34,702 nt of DNA from assembly GCA_002171475.2 (NCBI GenBank), contig NHEX02000023.1:1-34702 (forward strand), given 5' to 3'. The position numbers and the translations under genes are program-made. Shown here piece after piece: positions 10,830 to 18,334 of the stretch; positions within the stretch are counted from its first letter, which is position 1; every line of letters begins with the position of its first letter. The DNA is from Flavobacteriales bacterium TMED96 (GTDB lineage Bacteria; Bacteroidota; Bacteroidia; Flavobacteriales; Flavobacteriaceae). The notes beneath the pieces are model-generated. The model was given only the letters and a program-made list of their open reading frames with translations, was not told where the DNA came from and made no database searches.

Positions 10830-11758
10830 TGAAAGTAACAAGTTCCCATTTTTTATGGCCCAAGATGAAATTTAAACTCATTGATATTTTTGGATCAAAA
10901 ACAATTTCTAATTTAGAAAATGAACTTTATGAAATGTTTCCAAGTGGTCATCCAGTTATATGTTCTAGTGGAAGAGTAGCACTTTATATTGCCCTAAATG
11001 AACTAAAATTTGATAGGTCTAAAAACATTAATCTCTACCCATATGCAAGTCACTGTATTATAAATACAGTTGCCAGGTTGACAAATCCAATACCCTACAA
11101 GCCAACTGAAAAGATGAAAATTGTTTATCATCAATGGGGCATAAAGTTTAATTGCAACTATACTCCTTTGATTGAGGACAGTGTTGACAGTCTATATGAA
11201 AAAAAAACACCGCTGTTTGCAATGGGCTCTAAATTTGAAATATGGTCGCTGTCAAAAATATTAGGTACATCTTCAGGAGGAGTTTTATGGTGTAAAAATG
11301 AAAAAGATGCAATCTCTATCAGATCAAAAATCGAAAATAAAAGAGGAATTCTATTATCCTGGATGTTACGGTTACTAGGTTCTAGATATGCTTGTTTTTA
11401 TCCCTTCTGGGAGGGTACAGAAAAAGGATATAAAGGTATCTCAGTTTTTCAAGTCAATGAAATTTTAAGTCGAATTAGAGAATGGGACAGTCTAGTCAAA
11501 AACCGGAAAGAAAAAATTCGTAAATTCCTGAAATACAGCATATTAAAAGAAAAAGAATTAAATGGGCGTTTGCCTAGCTGCCTTCCTTTAAAAATCAAAA
11601 TAAATAACAATAAATTATATGAAATGGGTTTTTCTACTGGTGCCAGACATTTCCATCATAATTCTCAATTTGAAAAAGTTTTTCCGCTCCCTATCCATCA
11701 AGATGTAAATATCATATCTCTAAATAAGATCATAAATTTTTCAAAAAATGGACAATAA
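10829..11758 (+). CDS. Short DegT/DnrJ-like PLP-dependent protein
   Basis: The protein has 309 aa, against about 370-400 for normal DegT/DnrJ/EryC1 aminotransferases. Recognisable parts are SSGRVALYIALNEL (about 46-59; phosphate/PLP site), LIEDSVDSLY with D117 at the PLP-nitrogen position, and IWSLSKILGTSSGG with K143 as the likely PLP lysine. So it probably binds PLP. The C-terminal small domain is reduced, which suggests altered substrate use, work in a heterodimer, or a non-transaminating role. It is coupled to the FemAB-like gene by TAATG and overlaps the next gene by 11 bases, so the three proteins may act together on one step. The substrate is not known. Confidence 0.65.
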   Translation: MKVTSSHFLWPKMKFKLIDIFGSKTISNLENELYEMFPSGHPVICSSGRVALYIALNELKFDRSKNINLYPYASHCIINTVARLTNPIPYKPTEKMKIVYHQWGIKFNCNYTPLIEDSVDSLYEKKTPLFAMGSKFEIWSLSKILGTSSGGVLWCKNEKDAISIRSKIENKRGILLSWMLRLLGSRYACFYPFWEGTEKGYKGISVFQVNEILSRIREWDSLVKNRKEKIRKFLKYSILKEKELNGRLPSCLPLKIKINNNKLYEMGFSTGARHFHHNSQFEKVFPLPIHQDVNIISLNKIINFSKNGQ

Positions 11759-12773
11759 GTATTTGGGTAATGCGAGAAATGAAGCAGAGATATCTTTAGC
11801 ATTAAACTTAGCTCATAAAGTTTTTGCTAAAAAAAGTCCCAATAAAATGTTAGCTCTTCCAAACAAAAGTTTAAATAATAAAAATGTGGTAGTATTTAAA
11901 ATTGAAAATAAAGTCATGGCAACGTGTTTTATTCATAATCGTTTACTTTACTTTAATAGGGAAAAAATTCCTTGTTCATTTCTTATTTACATATGTGTCG
12001 ATAAATCTATAAGGGGAATGGGCTATTCTAAAGATCTAATGAATTTTGCTATAGATTTGTGTAAAAAAAATGGTAAAAAAGCTTGCTTTGTAATTGCTAG
12101 AAAAGCAGTTGATTTCTATTACACAAAATTTTCATTTTTTGGATTTTCAAATTATCCAAAAATTTTGATTAAAAAAGAGTTACATAAAAAACATAAAAAA
12201 ATTAAATTTTTAAAGTTAAAAAAGTGTCTTATTGACCAAATAATTCCTATTTATAATAATACTTACATAAGTTTATCAGGAGCTTTTTATAGGGATTTTA
12301 ATGAATGGGAATTTATCACGAAAAAAGCTGAATTGTTAGGAGTAAAGCTGTGTATAATTAGAAATGAAAATAATAAGACAACAGGGTATGTATGTTTTAA
12401 GGAAAACAATATATATGAAATTGCACTAAAAAAAGATATTAATTATAATGAAGTTTTAAATAATATGTTTAGAATTATGAGAGTAGATAATCTTATTTTG
12501 CATTTTGGAATCAACCATCCGATAGCTAATAATTTAGAAGATTTTGACTCTACCTTTAGTTTTAGAAAATGTTGGTACGGTGGCCACATGATGAGGATAA
12601 ATGATTACAAAACTTTTTTAAATATCAACGATAAACTAAATATAAATAGGCTAGATAAAATGTTTAATTCACTTGACGATAAAAATAAATTTAAACTTCT
12701 TGTAAATCAAAAAAATAAAAGTGAATCATTTATAAATGAAATTTATAATATTCCGTTAATGGATCAAGTATAA
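11748..12773 (+). CDS. GNAT-family N-acetyltransferase, Eis-like two-part architecture
   Basis: The protein has 341 aa. Residues about 1-150 are a GNAT domain: VMATCFIHNRLL, then the acetyl-CoA loop RGMGYS (R89-G90-M91-G92). Residues about 150-341 look like a second, degenerate GNAT-like and C-terminal region, as in Eis-type acetyltransferases (about 400 aa). In the standard Pse pathway PseH acetylates the 4-amino sugar after PseC. This gene or the FemAB-like gene is the best candidate for that step, although both are larger than PseH (about 180 aa). It starts inside the end of the DegT-like gene and is followed after 4 bases by the aldo/keto reductase. Confidence 0.6.
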   Translation: MDNKYLGNARNEAEISLALNLAHKVFAKKSPNKMLALPNKSLNNKNVVVFKIENKVMATCFIHNRLLYFNREKIPCSFLIYICVDKSIRGMGYSKDLMNFAIDLCKKNGKKACFVIARKAVDFYYTKFSFFGFSNYPKILIKKELHKKHKKIKFLKLKKCLIDQIIPIYNNTYISLSGAFYRDFNEWEFITKKAELLGVKLCIIRNENNKTTGYVCFKENNIYEIALKKDINYNEVLNNMFRIMRVDNLILHFGINHPIANNLEDFDSTFSFRKCWYGGHMMRINDYKTFLNINDKLNINRLDKMFNSLDDKNKFKLLVNQKNKSESFINEIYNIPLMDQV

Positions 12774-12777
12774 AATC

Positions 12778-13614
12778 ATGAAAATAGCGTTAGGGAGTGT
12801 ACAATGGGGATTAAACTATGGAATTTCAAATCAAGAAGGTGTTCCATCTAAATGTGAATTAGAGAGAATACTTTCTTTTGCTAATCAAAGTGGAATTAAT
12901 TTATTAGATACAGCATCTTCATACGGAAATGCAGAAGAAAGGATTGGGGATCATTCAAAACATAAATTTAAAATCGTAACCAAAATTGGCGCAGCTGATA
13001 ATTCAGAAACAATTGAGAAACAAATTAAAACTTCACTTAAAAAATTAAAGAGTTCATTTGTCTACGGATGTCTTTTTCACGATATCAGTAAAATTTTAAG
13101 ATTCCCTTCGATGTGGGAGGAAATTCAAATTCAAAAAAATAAAGGTCTTATTAAAAAGATTGGAGTTTCCATTTATGATCCTAATGAATTAGAAAAATTA
13201 TTTAAGCTAAACTATAAACCTGAAATAATTCAAATACCTTTCAATATTGTTGATCGAAGATTTGAACCTTACTTTAAAAATTTAACAGAGATGAAAATTG
13301 AAATTCATGCTAGATCAATTTTTCTTCAGGGATTGTTAGTAGACCTTAAAACGATGAAAAAATTGAAATTCGTCAAATGGAAACAAATTTGGGAAAAATA
13401 TCATGAATGGTTAGCATTTTCTAACCTCTCCCCGATTGAAGCATGCATTTCCCATGTTTCATCTTATGAATGTATTTCAAAACTCGTAATTGGAATTCAC
13501 AATTTATCCCAATTGAAGGAAATAATTTTGGCGACTAAAAAAAAATCTATTAGGGCACCAAAATCAATTTTATCAACAGATAATAAACTAATAAATCCGT
13601 CATTATGGATATAA
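12778..13614 (+). CDS. Aldo/keto reductase
   Basis: The protein has 278 aa. The AKR catalytic tetrad is visible: D44 and Y49 in LLDTASSYGNAEERIG, K69 in KIVTKIG and H101 in CLFHDI. This fits an NADPH-dependent reductase of a sugar carbonyl. AKRs of this short type often sit beside CMP-nonulosonate synthetases. It may reduce a keto intermediate of the sugar made here, perhaps in concert with the RmlD-like half of the 7716-9782 protein. It is 10 bases upstream of pseF in an unbroken operon. The exact substrate cannot be read from the sequence. Confidence 0.8.
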   Translation: MKIALGSVQWGLNYGISNQEGVPSKCELERILSFANQSGINLLDTASSYGNAEERIGDHSKHKFKIVTKIGAADNSETIEKQIKTSLKKLKSSFVYGCLFHDISKILRFPSMWEEIQIQKNKGLIKKIGVSIYDPNELEKLFKLNYKPEIIQIPFNIVDRRFEPYFKNLTEMKIEIHARSIFLQGLLVDLKTMKKLKFVKWKQIWEKYHEWLAFSNLSPIEACISHVSSYECISKLVIGIHNLSQLKEIILATKKKSIRAPKSILSTDNKLINPSLWI

Positions 13615-13624
13615 ACAGATAATA

Positions 13625-14320
13625 ATGAAAAGAATAGCAATCATTCCTGCTAGAGGAGGCTCGAAAAGGATACCACAAAAAAATATTAAAAACTTTTGTG
13701 GTAAACCCGTAATTGAATATCCAATTCAAGCACTAAACGAAAGCAAATTATTTGACAAAATACATGTGTCAACGGATGATGAAAGAATTGCCAGTTTAAT
13801 AAGAAAACTTGATTTAGATATTGATTTCTATCGACCTAACGAATTATCCGATGATCACACTCCAATTATGCCTGTAATTAAATATGTTATCGAAGAGTAC
13901 AAAAAAAGAAAAGTGTTTTTTGATGAAATATGGATTGTATTACCTTGTTCACCTATGATTAAATCAGCAGATTTGTTAGAGGCTTCGTTAATGTTTAAAA
14001 AAAATGATAATTCAAAATCATTAATGGCAGTTGCTGAATATACTGTACCTATTGAGTGGGCATATGAAATTAATGAAAAAGGAAATCTAAGCCCGATGAA
14101 CAAAGGATCTTTTGCAATAAGATCCCAGGATATTAAAAAGAAATTTTATGACGCTGGAATGTTTTATATTTATTCTAAAAGCACAATATCGAAAATTCAT
14201 AGTGGAGGATCAGATGAAAATATAATACCTTTTATAATTCCTAAGTCAAGGGCAATCGATATAGATAATCATGAAGACTGGAATCTAGCAGAAAAACTTT
14301 TTAAAACAATGAAGCTATAA
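13625..14320 (+). CDS. pseF: PseF, CMP-pseudaminic acid synthetase (pseudaminate cytidylyltransferase)
   Basis: The protein has 231 aa, the usual length for PseF. It carries the N-terminal CTP-binding signature IIPARGGSKRIPQKNI at residues 6-21, then FCGKPVIEYPI, VSTDDERIA, the mid-chain LPCSPMI, and the C-terminal metal-site region IDIDNHEDW. It activates pseudaminic acid with CTP to give CMP-Pse for glycosyl transfer. It belongs with pseI (16431) and pseG (17476) downstream, but is separated from them by an aminotransferase gene and several degraded gene fragments. The last A of its stop overlaps a short start (TAATG) that leads into the degraded region. Confidence 0.9.
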   Translation: MKRIAIIPARGGSKRIPQKNIKNFCGKPVIEYPIQALNESKLFDKIHVSTDDERIASLIRKLDLDIDFYRPNELSDDHTPIMPVIKYVIEEYKKRKVFFDEIWIVLPCSPMIKSADLLEASLMFKKNDNSKSLMAVAEYTVPIEWAYEINEKGNLSPMNKGSFAIRSQDIKKKFYDAGMFYIYSKSTISKIHSGGSDENIIPFIIPKSRAIDIDNHEDWNLAEKLFKTMKL

Positions 14321-14392
14321 TGAAAAGAATAAAATCAAATTTATATAAATCGGAAATAGATGACCTAATTTTAGATAAAAAAAAATAATGAT

Positions 14393-14698
14393 ATGGGGTG
14401 GATAAAACATAAGAATAGCGAATTTTTGTTTCTATTTTCAAAAACTCAAGCAGGAGAAATTCACTCAAGGGTTGCGGCTATAAAATCGATAGATACATTT
14501 AAGAAAAAAAATATAGTGAAACAGATGAAAAAAATGAGTGATATTTCTATTAGGAATTGCACAAAAATTATTGAAGAACGAGGATTTGAGAAACATATAG
14601 AACCAATTTCATTTTGGAGGCAGTCTATATCTACATTTAAAAATTTTAATAAAAAGCATAAACTAACAAATAACTATTTACAAGTGTATAAAATTTGA
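14393..14698 (+). pseudogene. Degraded fragment of a GSA-type class III aminotransferase
   Basis: The 101-residue readable stretch is too short for any full enzyme. It aligns by eye with the part after the PLP lysine of glutamate-1-semialdehyde-type aminotransferases: SKTQAGEIHSRVAAIKSID corresponds to the family's S(T)TxxGExxSxAAAxATI, followed by a KKKNIV...IIEERGFEKHIEPISF block that matches the family's helix and next strand. The intact gene immediately downstream shows the same region as SSTFWTERIGPSAALASLE. Upstream, 14320-14388 carries only a 22-codon frame that ends in an A9 run, and no PLP-binding half is readable. This looks like the remains of a paralogous aminotransferase, not a functional small protein. 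Confidence 0.65.
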
Positions 14699-14700
14699 AT

Positions 14701-16008
14701 ATGAGACAAGGACAAAATTTATATAAAAAAGCAAAAAAAATAATTCCTGGAGGGACTATGCTTCTTTCAAAGAGGCCTGAAATGTTTTTGCCTGAAAATT
14801 GGCCATCATACTATTCCAAGGCAAAAGGTTGTAAAGTATGGGACTTGGATGGAAAAGAGTATACTGATATGTGTATAATGGGTATTGGGACTAACACTCT
14901 TGGGTATGGACATGAAAAAGTTGATAAAGCTGTTTTGAAAACTGTGACAAACGGGAATATGAGTACTTTAAACTGCTCTGAAGAAGTTTATTTAGCTGAG
15001 AAATTGGTTGAATTAAACCCTTGGGCAGATATGGTCCGTTTTGCAAGATCTGGTGGTGAAGCAAATGCAATTGCAATAAGAATTGCTAGAGCCGCTTCAG
15101 GAAAAGATAATATTGCAATATGTGGTTATCATGGTTGGCATGATTGGTATTTATCGGCAAATCATACAAAAAATGATATTTTGTCAGAGCATTTATTGGA
15201 AGGATTAAATCCGCTAGGTGTACCAAAGAACTTAAAAAATTCAGTTTTCCCATTTCATTACAATAACTATGATGAACTTTTATCTATAGTTGAAGAAAAT
15301 GATATTGGAGTAATTAAGATGGAGGTTGTAAGAAATTTTGGACCAGAGAATGATTTTTTACAAAAAGTACGTACCCTAGCTAAAAAAAAAAACATAGTAT
15401 TAATTTTTGATGAGTGTTCGTCAGGATTCAGAGTCACTTTTGGAGGTGCGTACAAAAAATATCAGGTTGAGCCTGATATGGCAATGTTTGGAAAAACTTT
15501 AGGGAATGGATATGCAATTACTGCTGTTGTTGGGAAAAAAGAAGTGATGGAATCAGCACAAAAAACATTTATTAGCAGCACTTTTTGGACTGAAAGAATA
15601 GGCCCATCTGCTGCTTTGGCTTCGTTAGAAGTAATGGAAAAGATAAAGTCGTGGGAGATAATTACTAAAATTGGCTTGAAAATCCAAAAAGGATGGGCTG
15701 CTTTGGCAAAATCAAATAACTTGGATATAAAAGTTAATGGTTTACCTCCTATTACCAATTATACTTTTAACTATTCTAATGCTTTAGAGTATAAAACTTT
15801 CGTCACCCAAGAAATGCTCAAAAAAGGCTTTCTGGCAAGCACAAATTTTTATGCATGTATAGATCATACAGACGAGCTAATAAATCTATACTTTGAGTGT
15901 CTAGATGAAGTGTTTAAGACTATCAGTAAGTGTGAGTCAAAAAAATTAAATATTATGAAATTATTGGATGGTCCGGTTTGTCACTCTGGATTTCAAAGAT
16001 TAAATTAA
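14701..16008 (+). CDS. GSA-type class III (PLP) aminotransferase
   Basis: The protein has 435 aa. The start is placed at the ATG 14701 because the TTG six bases earlier overlaps the preceding remnant's stop. It shows the class III aminotransferase pattern: KKAKKIIPGGTMLLSKRP (about 9-26), SGGEANAIAIRIAR (117-130), GYHGWHDWY (142-150), FDECSSGFR with D237, and MFGKTLGNGY with K265 as the PLP lysine. The family is close to glutamate-1-semialdehyde aminomutase, but many members near NeuB/PseI genes serve nonulosonate or other sugar pathways instead of haem synthesis. Its place between pseF and pseI supports a role in the glycan. The sugar carbon it aminates is unknown; it could supply a further amino group to the nonulosonate or transfer a small amino compound. 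Confidence 0.8.
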   Translation: MRQGQNLYKKAKKIIPGGTMLLSKRPEMFLPENWPSYYSKAKGCKVWDLDGKEYTDMCIMGIGTNTLGYGHEKVDKAVLKTVTNGNMSTLNCSEEVYLAEKLVELNPWADMVRFARSGGEANAIAIRIARAASGKDNIAICGYHGWHDWYLSANHTKNDILSEHLLEGLNPLGVPKNLKNSVFPFHYNNYDELLSIVEENDIGVIKMEVVRNFGPENDFLQKVRTLAKKKNIVLIFDECSSGFRVTFGGAYKKYQVEPDMAMFGKTLGNGYAITAVVGKKEVMESAQKTFISSTFWTERIGPSAALASLEVMEKIKSWEIITKIGLKIQKGWAALAKSNNLDIKVNGLPPITNYTFNYSNALEYKTFVTQEMLKKGFLASTNFYACIDHTDELINLYFECLDEVFKTISKCESKKLNIMKLLDGPVCHSGFQRLN

Positions 16009-16011
16009 CAA

Positions 16012-16164
16012 ATGAGACTAGCTTTAATCCCGTTAAGATTTGTGAATAACATATTAAAGAATAAAAATTTATTTGATTTTTACGAAAAACCAACGATATG
16101 TTACGCATTAAATGCAGCAAAAAAATATTTCTTATTTGATAATATTTGTATTACAATAGTTTGA
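16012..16164 (+). pseudogene. Degraded N-terminus of a second CMP-nonulosonate synthetase (NeuA/PseF type)
   Basis: A 50-codon frame starting with MRLALIPLRF keeps the outline of the cytidylyltransferase N-terminus: ALIP..., then NKNLFDFYEKPTICYALNAA, then FLFDNICIT. This lines up with the intact PseF of this locus (AIIPARGG..KNIKNFCGKPVIEYPIQAL..KLFDKIHVS). The essential ARGGSKR loop has been lost and the frame stops after the second strand. It is therefore a non-functional remnant. It lies 3 bases after the aminotransferase stop, in the 422-bp gap before pseI. Confidence 0.6.
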
Positions 16165-16250
16165 AAAAAATTAAAAAAGCACTTTTCAAAGTTGGAGAAT
16201 ACCTTTTGAAGGGAACGCAGTAAAATCTATTTTTTGTAAATTTAATTAAT

Positions 16251-16397
16251 ATGAAAACATTAATAATTGGTGAAGCAGGAACAAATTATAATCAGGGTTT
16301 AATAAAAGCGAAAAGTGTGCTAAATGTTGCTGTTAGAGCAGGATGCTATCCGTAAATTCAAACCTACAAGGATGTACCTTTAAACCTTTTAGATTAA
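16251..16397 (+). pseudogene. Degraded N-terminus of a second NeuB-type nonulosonate synthase
   Basis: Read from the ATG at 16251, the frame gives LIIGEAGTNYNQGLIKAKSV, then NVAVRAG, a stop (TAA 16353-16355), and IQTYKD in the same frame up to a second stop at 16395. This is the start of the NeuB TIM barrel: the family has IIAEAGxNHNG...AKxLxxxAxxAGxDAVKFQTYK. The gap at DAVKF and the internal stop show decay. It is not a copy of the neighbouring PseI, whose equivalent is IIAEMSANHGG; the EAG form is nearer to sialate or legionaminate synthases. Between this and the NeuA remnant (16165-16250) no convincing coding remains were identified. Confidence 0.65.
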
Positions 16398-16430
16398 TGA
16401 CTTATGGTGTTATTTTTTAAATAATTAAAT

Positions 16431-17483
16431 ATGAATTTTAAAATTGGGAATAAGATTATTGGAATAGATAGGCCAACATTTATTATTGCAGAAATGTCTG
16501 CAAATCACGGTGGAGATTTAAATAATGCTGTAGAGATTATTAAAGCGGCTTCCAAGGCAGGTGTAGACGCAATCAAATTACAAACATATACAGCTGATAC
16601 TATTACCATAAATTCAAATAAAAAAGATTTTTTAATTGATGAAAGTTCCCCTTGGGTTAATCAAAAAACATTATGGAACTTATATGACAAAGCACACACT
16701 CCTTGGGAATGGCACCCAACTTTATTTGATGAGGCAAGAAAACATGATTTAGAAATTTTTTCAACACCTTTTGATCAAACAGCTGTTAATTTTCTCGAAA
16801 AATTGGGGTGCCCAGCTTATAAAATAGCCTCACCTGAAATTACAAATATTCCATTATTGAAAAGAGTGGGCATTACCGGGAAACCTGTAATTATATCGAC
16901 TGGCGTTGCAGATTACGATGACATAAAGTTAGCTGTTGACACATTGAGAAAAGTCGGTAACAACAAAATTGCAGTCTTAAAATGTACTTCATCATATCCT
17001 GCTCCAGTTTCTGAAGCCAACTTGTTGACAATCCCAAATTTAATTAAAGATTTCAATGTGGTATCAGGCATCTCAGATCACACATTAGCTTCAGTTTCAT
17101 CAATTGCATCTGTTTCTTTAGGTGGTAAAATTATTGAGAAGCACATAAAACTTAAAAAAAGTGCAGAAACTTTAGATTCTTTTTTTTCATTGGATGAAGA
17201 TAAATTTAAAATTCTAGTCCAAGATGTTAGAATTCTAGACAAAGCTCTTGGTAAAATAAGTTATAAAGTTACACCTAGCGCTAGGTCAAGTATGGCAAGT
17301 AAAAGCTCTATCTATGTTTTTAAAGACATAAAAAAAGGGGATGTTTTTTCAAAGGATAACATCAAAGTAGTTAGACCAGGATACAGCATTCATCCAAAAT
17401 TTTACGAAAGTTTTCTCGGTAAATCTTCCTGTAAAGATCTGTGCGTTGGAGATAGACTTTCTCTTGATTTTATAGATGAGTAA
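16431..17483 (+). CDS. pseI: PseI, pseudaminic acid synthase
   Basis: The protein has 350 aa, normal for the family. The NeuB/PseI TIM barrel occupies about residues 1-265: IIAEMSANHGG (18-28), IKLQTYTADT, then the PseI-type LWNLYDKAHTPWEWH, FSTPFDQTAV, KIASPEI and SGISDHTLA. The C-terminal SAF/antifreeze-like domain lies at about 285-350 (SSIYVFKDIKKGDVFS, then RPGYSIHPKF). The enzyme condenses phosphoenolpyruvate with 2,4-diacetamido-2,4,6-trideoxy-L-altrose to pseudaminic acid. AEMSANH and AHTPWEWH favour pseudaminate over sialate or legionaminate synthases. It overlaps pseG by 8 bases. Confidence 0.9.
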   Translation: MNFKIGNKIIGIDRPTFIIAEMSANHGGDLNNAVEIIKAASKAGVDAIKLQTYTADTITINSNKKDFLIDESSPWVNQKTLWNLYDKAHTPWEWHPTLFDEARKHDLEIFSTPFDQTAVNFLEKLGCPAYKIASPEITNIPLLKRVGITGKPVIISTGVADYDDIKLAVDTLRKVGNNKIAVLKCTSSYPAPVSEANLLTIPNLIKDFNVVSGISDHTLASVSSIASVSLGGKIIEKHIKLKKSAETLDSFFSLDEDKFKILVQDVRILDKALGKISYKVTPSARSSMASKSSIYVFKDIKKGDVFSKDNIKVVRPGYSIHPKFYESFLGKSSCKDLCVGDRLSLDFIDE

Positions 17484-18333
17484 AGTTTCAGTTCAAATAT
17501 ATTGTGATGGTGGAAAGGAAGTTGGATATGGTCATTTATTTAGATCAAGAGCACTAAATAATATTTTTCTATCTAATGGCATAACTTCAAGTTTATATGG
17601 CCTTACGAATGAAGTTAACGAATTGATTGGTAAAGAAAAATTTGATAATCAAAATGCAGATGTTATTGTATTAGATTCTCACAGAAATATTGAATCTAGA
17701 TTAGTCAATTTAAAAAAACAAAACAAAAAAATAATAACACTAGATTGGTTTGGAAATGAAAAGCCACACATAAATATAGTAATACATCCACATCAAAAAC
17801 CTAAAGCATTGACGAAGAGTTTTATTGGATACAAATATGTTATACTTAGAGATCAGATTTTGAATCAAAAAAAAATCAATAGAAAAAAAAATCAAGTCAT
17901 TATATGTATTGGGGGGGGGGACTTATTGGGCCAAAGCAATTTGGCTGCTGATTATTTAGCAAAAAAAGGGTTAAATGTTATTATTGTTTATGGGCCAAGT
18001 TCAAATAGATTCTTAAAATCAGAAAAACACAAAGTTTTATATAACCCATCCAATTTTACTAGTTTAATAGCAAGTTCATCTTTAGTTGTTACCAATGGGG
18101 GAGGGTGCATGTTTGAATCAATATACTTGAAAACCCCTACTCTTGTTTTACCACAAACCTTATTTGAAAAAAGAGTTGCTAGAATTGCAAAAAAAAACAA
18201 TGCAATATTAGGTTTAGGACTTAGTTATCTAAAGAATTTTAAAACAGAACTTAAGATGAACAATTTTAACTTCAAATTTATTGATGGTCGCGGGGGAATG
18301 AGAATAGTTGAAATTGTAAAAAAAATTTTGTGA
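17476..18333 (+). CDS. pseG: PseG, UDP-2,4-diacetamido-2,4,6-trideoxy-L-altrose hydrolase
   Basis: The protein has 285 aa, near the usual 275-280. It is a GT-B-fold hydrolase that removes UDP before the PseI step. Visible are YCDGG (9-13), the catalytic VGYGHLFRSRAL with H20, TLDWFGNEKPHINIVI, IGGGD at 145-149, and the nucleotide-binding C-terminal block VTNGGGCMFESIYLKTPTLV. The IGGGD segment is encoded by a run of ten G (17911-17920), a possible slippage site. The present length keeps the frame open. It starts 8 bases inside pseI and is followed by the ATP-grasp gene after one base. Confidence 0.88.
   Translation: MSKVSVQIYCDGGKEVGYGHLFRSRALNNIFLSNGITSSLYGLTNEVNELIGKEKFDNQNADVIVLDSHRNIESRLVNLKKQNKKIITLDWFGNEKPHINIVIHPHQKPKALTKSFIGYKYVILRDQILNQKKINRKKNQVIICIGGGDLLGQSNLAADYLAKKGLNVIIVYGPSSNRFLKSEKHKVLYNPSNFTSLIASSSLVVTNGGGCMFESIYLKTPTLVLPQTLFEKRVARIAKKNNAILGLGLSYLKNFKTELKMNNFNFKFIDGRGGMRIVEIVKKIL
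17911..17920 (+). repeat. G10 homopolymer inside pseG (candidate phase-variation tract)
   Basis: Ten consecutive G encode residues Gly146-Gly148 and the first base of Asp149. The surrounding DNA is about 70% A/T and the rest of the window has no G or C run longer than six. At this length poly-G tracts slip readily in other bacteria. A gain or loss of one base would truncate PseG about half-way. Confidence 0.85.
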
Positions 18334-18334
18334 A

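Noticed and set aside
14320-14388. 22-codon frame starting MKRIKSNLYK, overlapping the pseF stop
   Set aside because: Too short to support as a gene; it ends in an A-run and probably belongs to the degraded region. I could not assign it.
14891-15758. Three - strand frames of about 60-98 codons within the GSA-type aminotransferase gene
   Set aside because: They are shadows of the intact + strand gene, whose active-site residues are all present.
16165-16250. Short stretch reading WRIPFEGNAVKSI between the NeuA and NeuB remnants
   Set aside because: It looks protein-like but is too short to match to any family, so it is not annotated.
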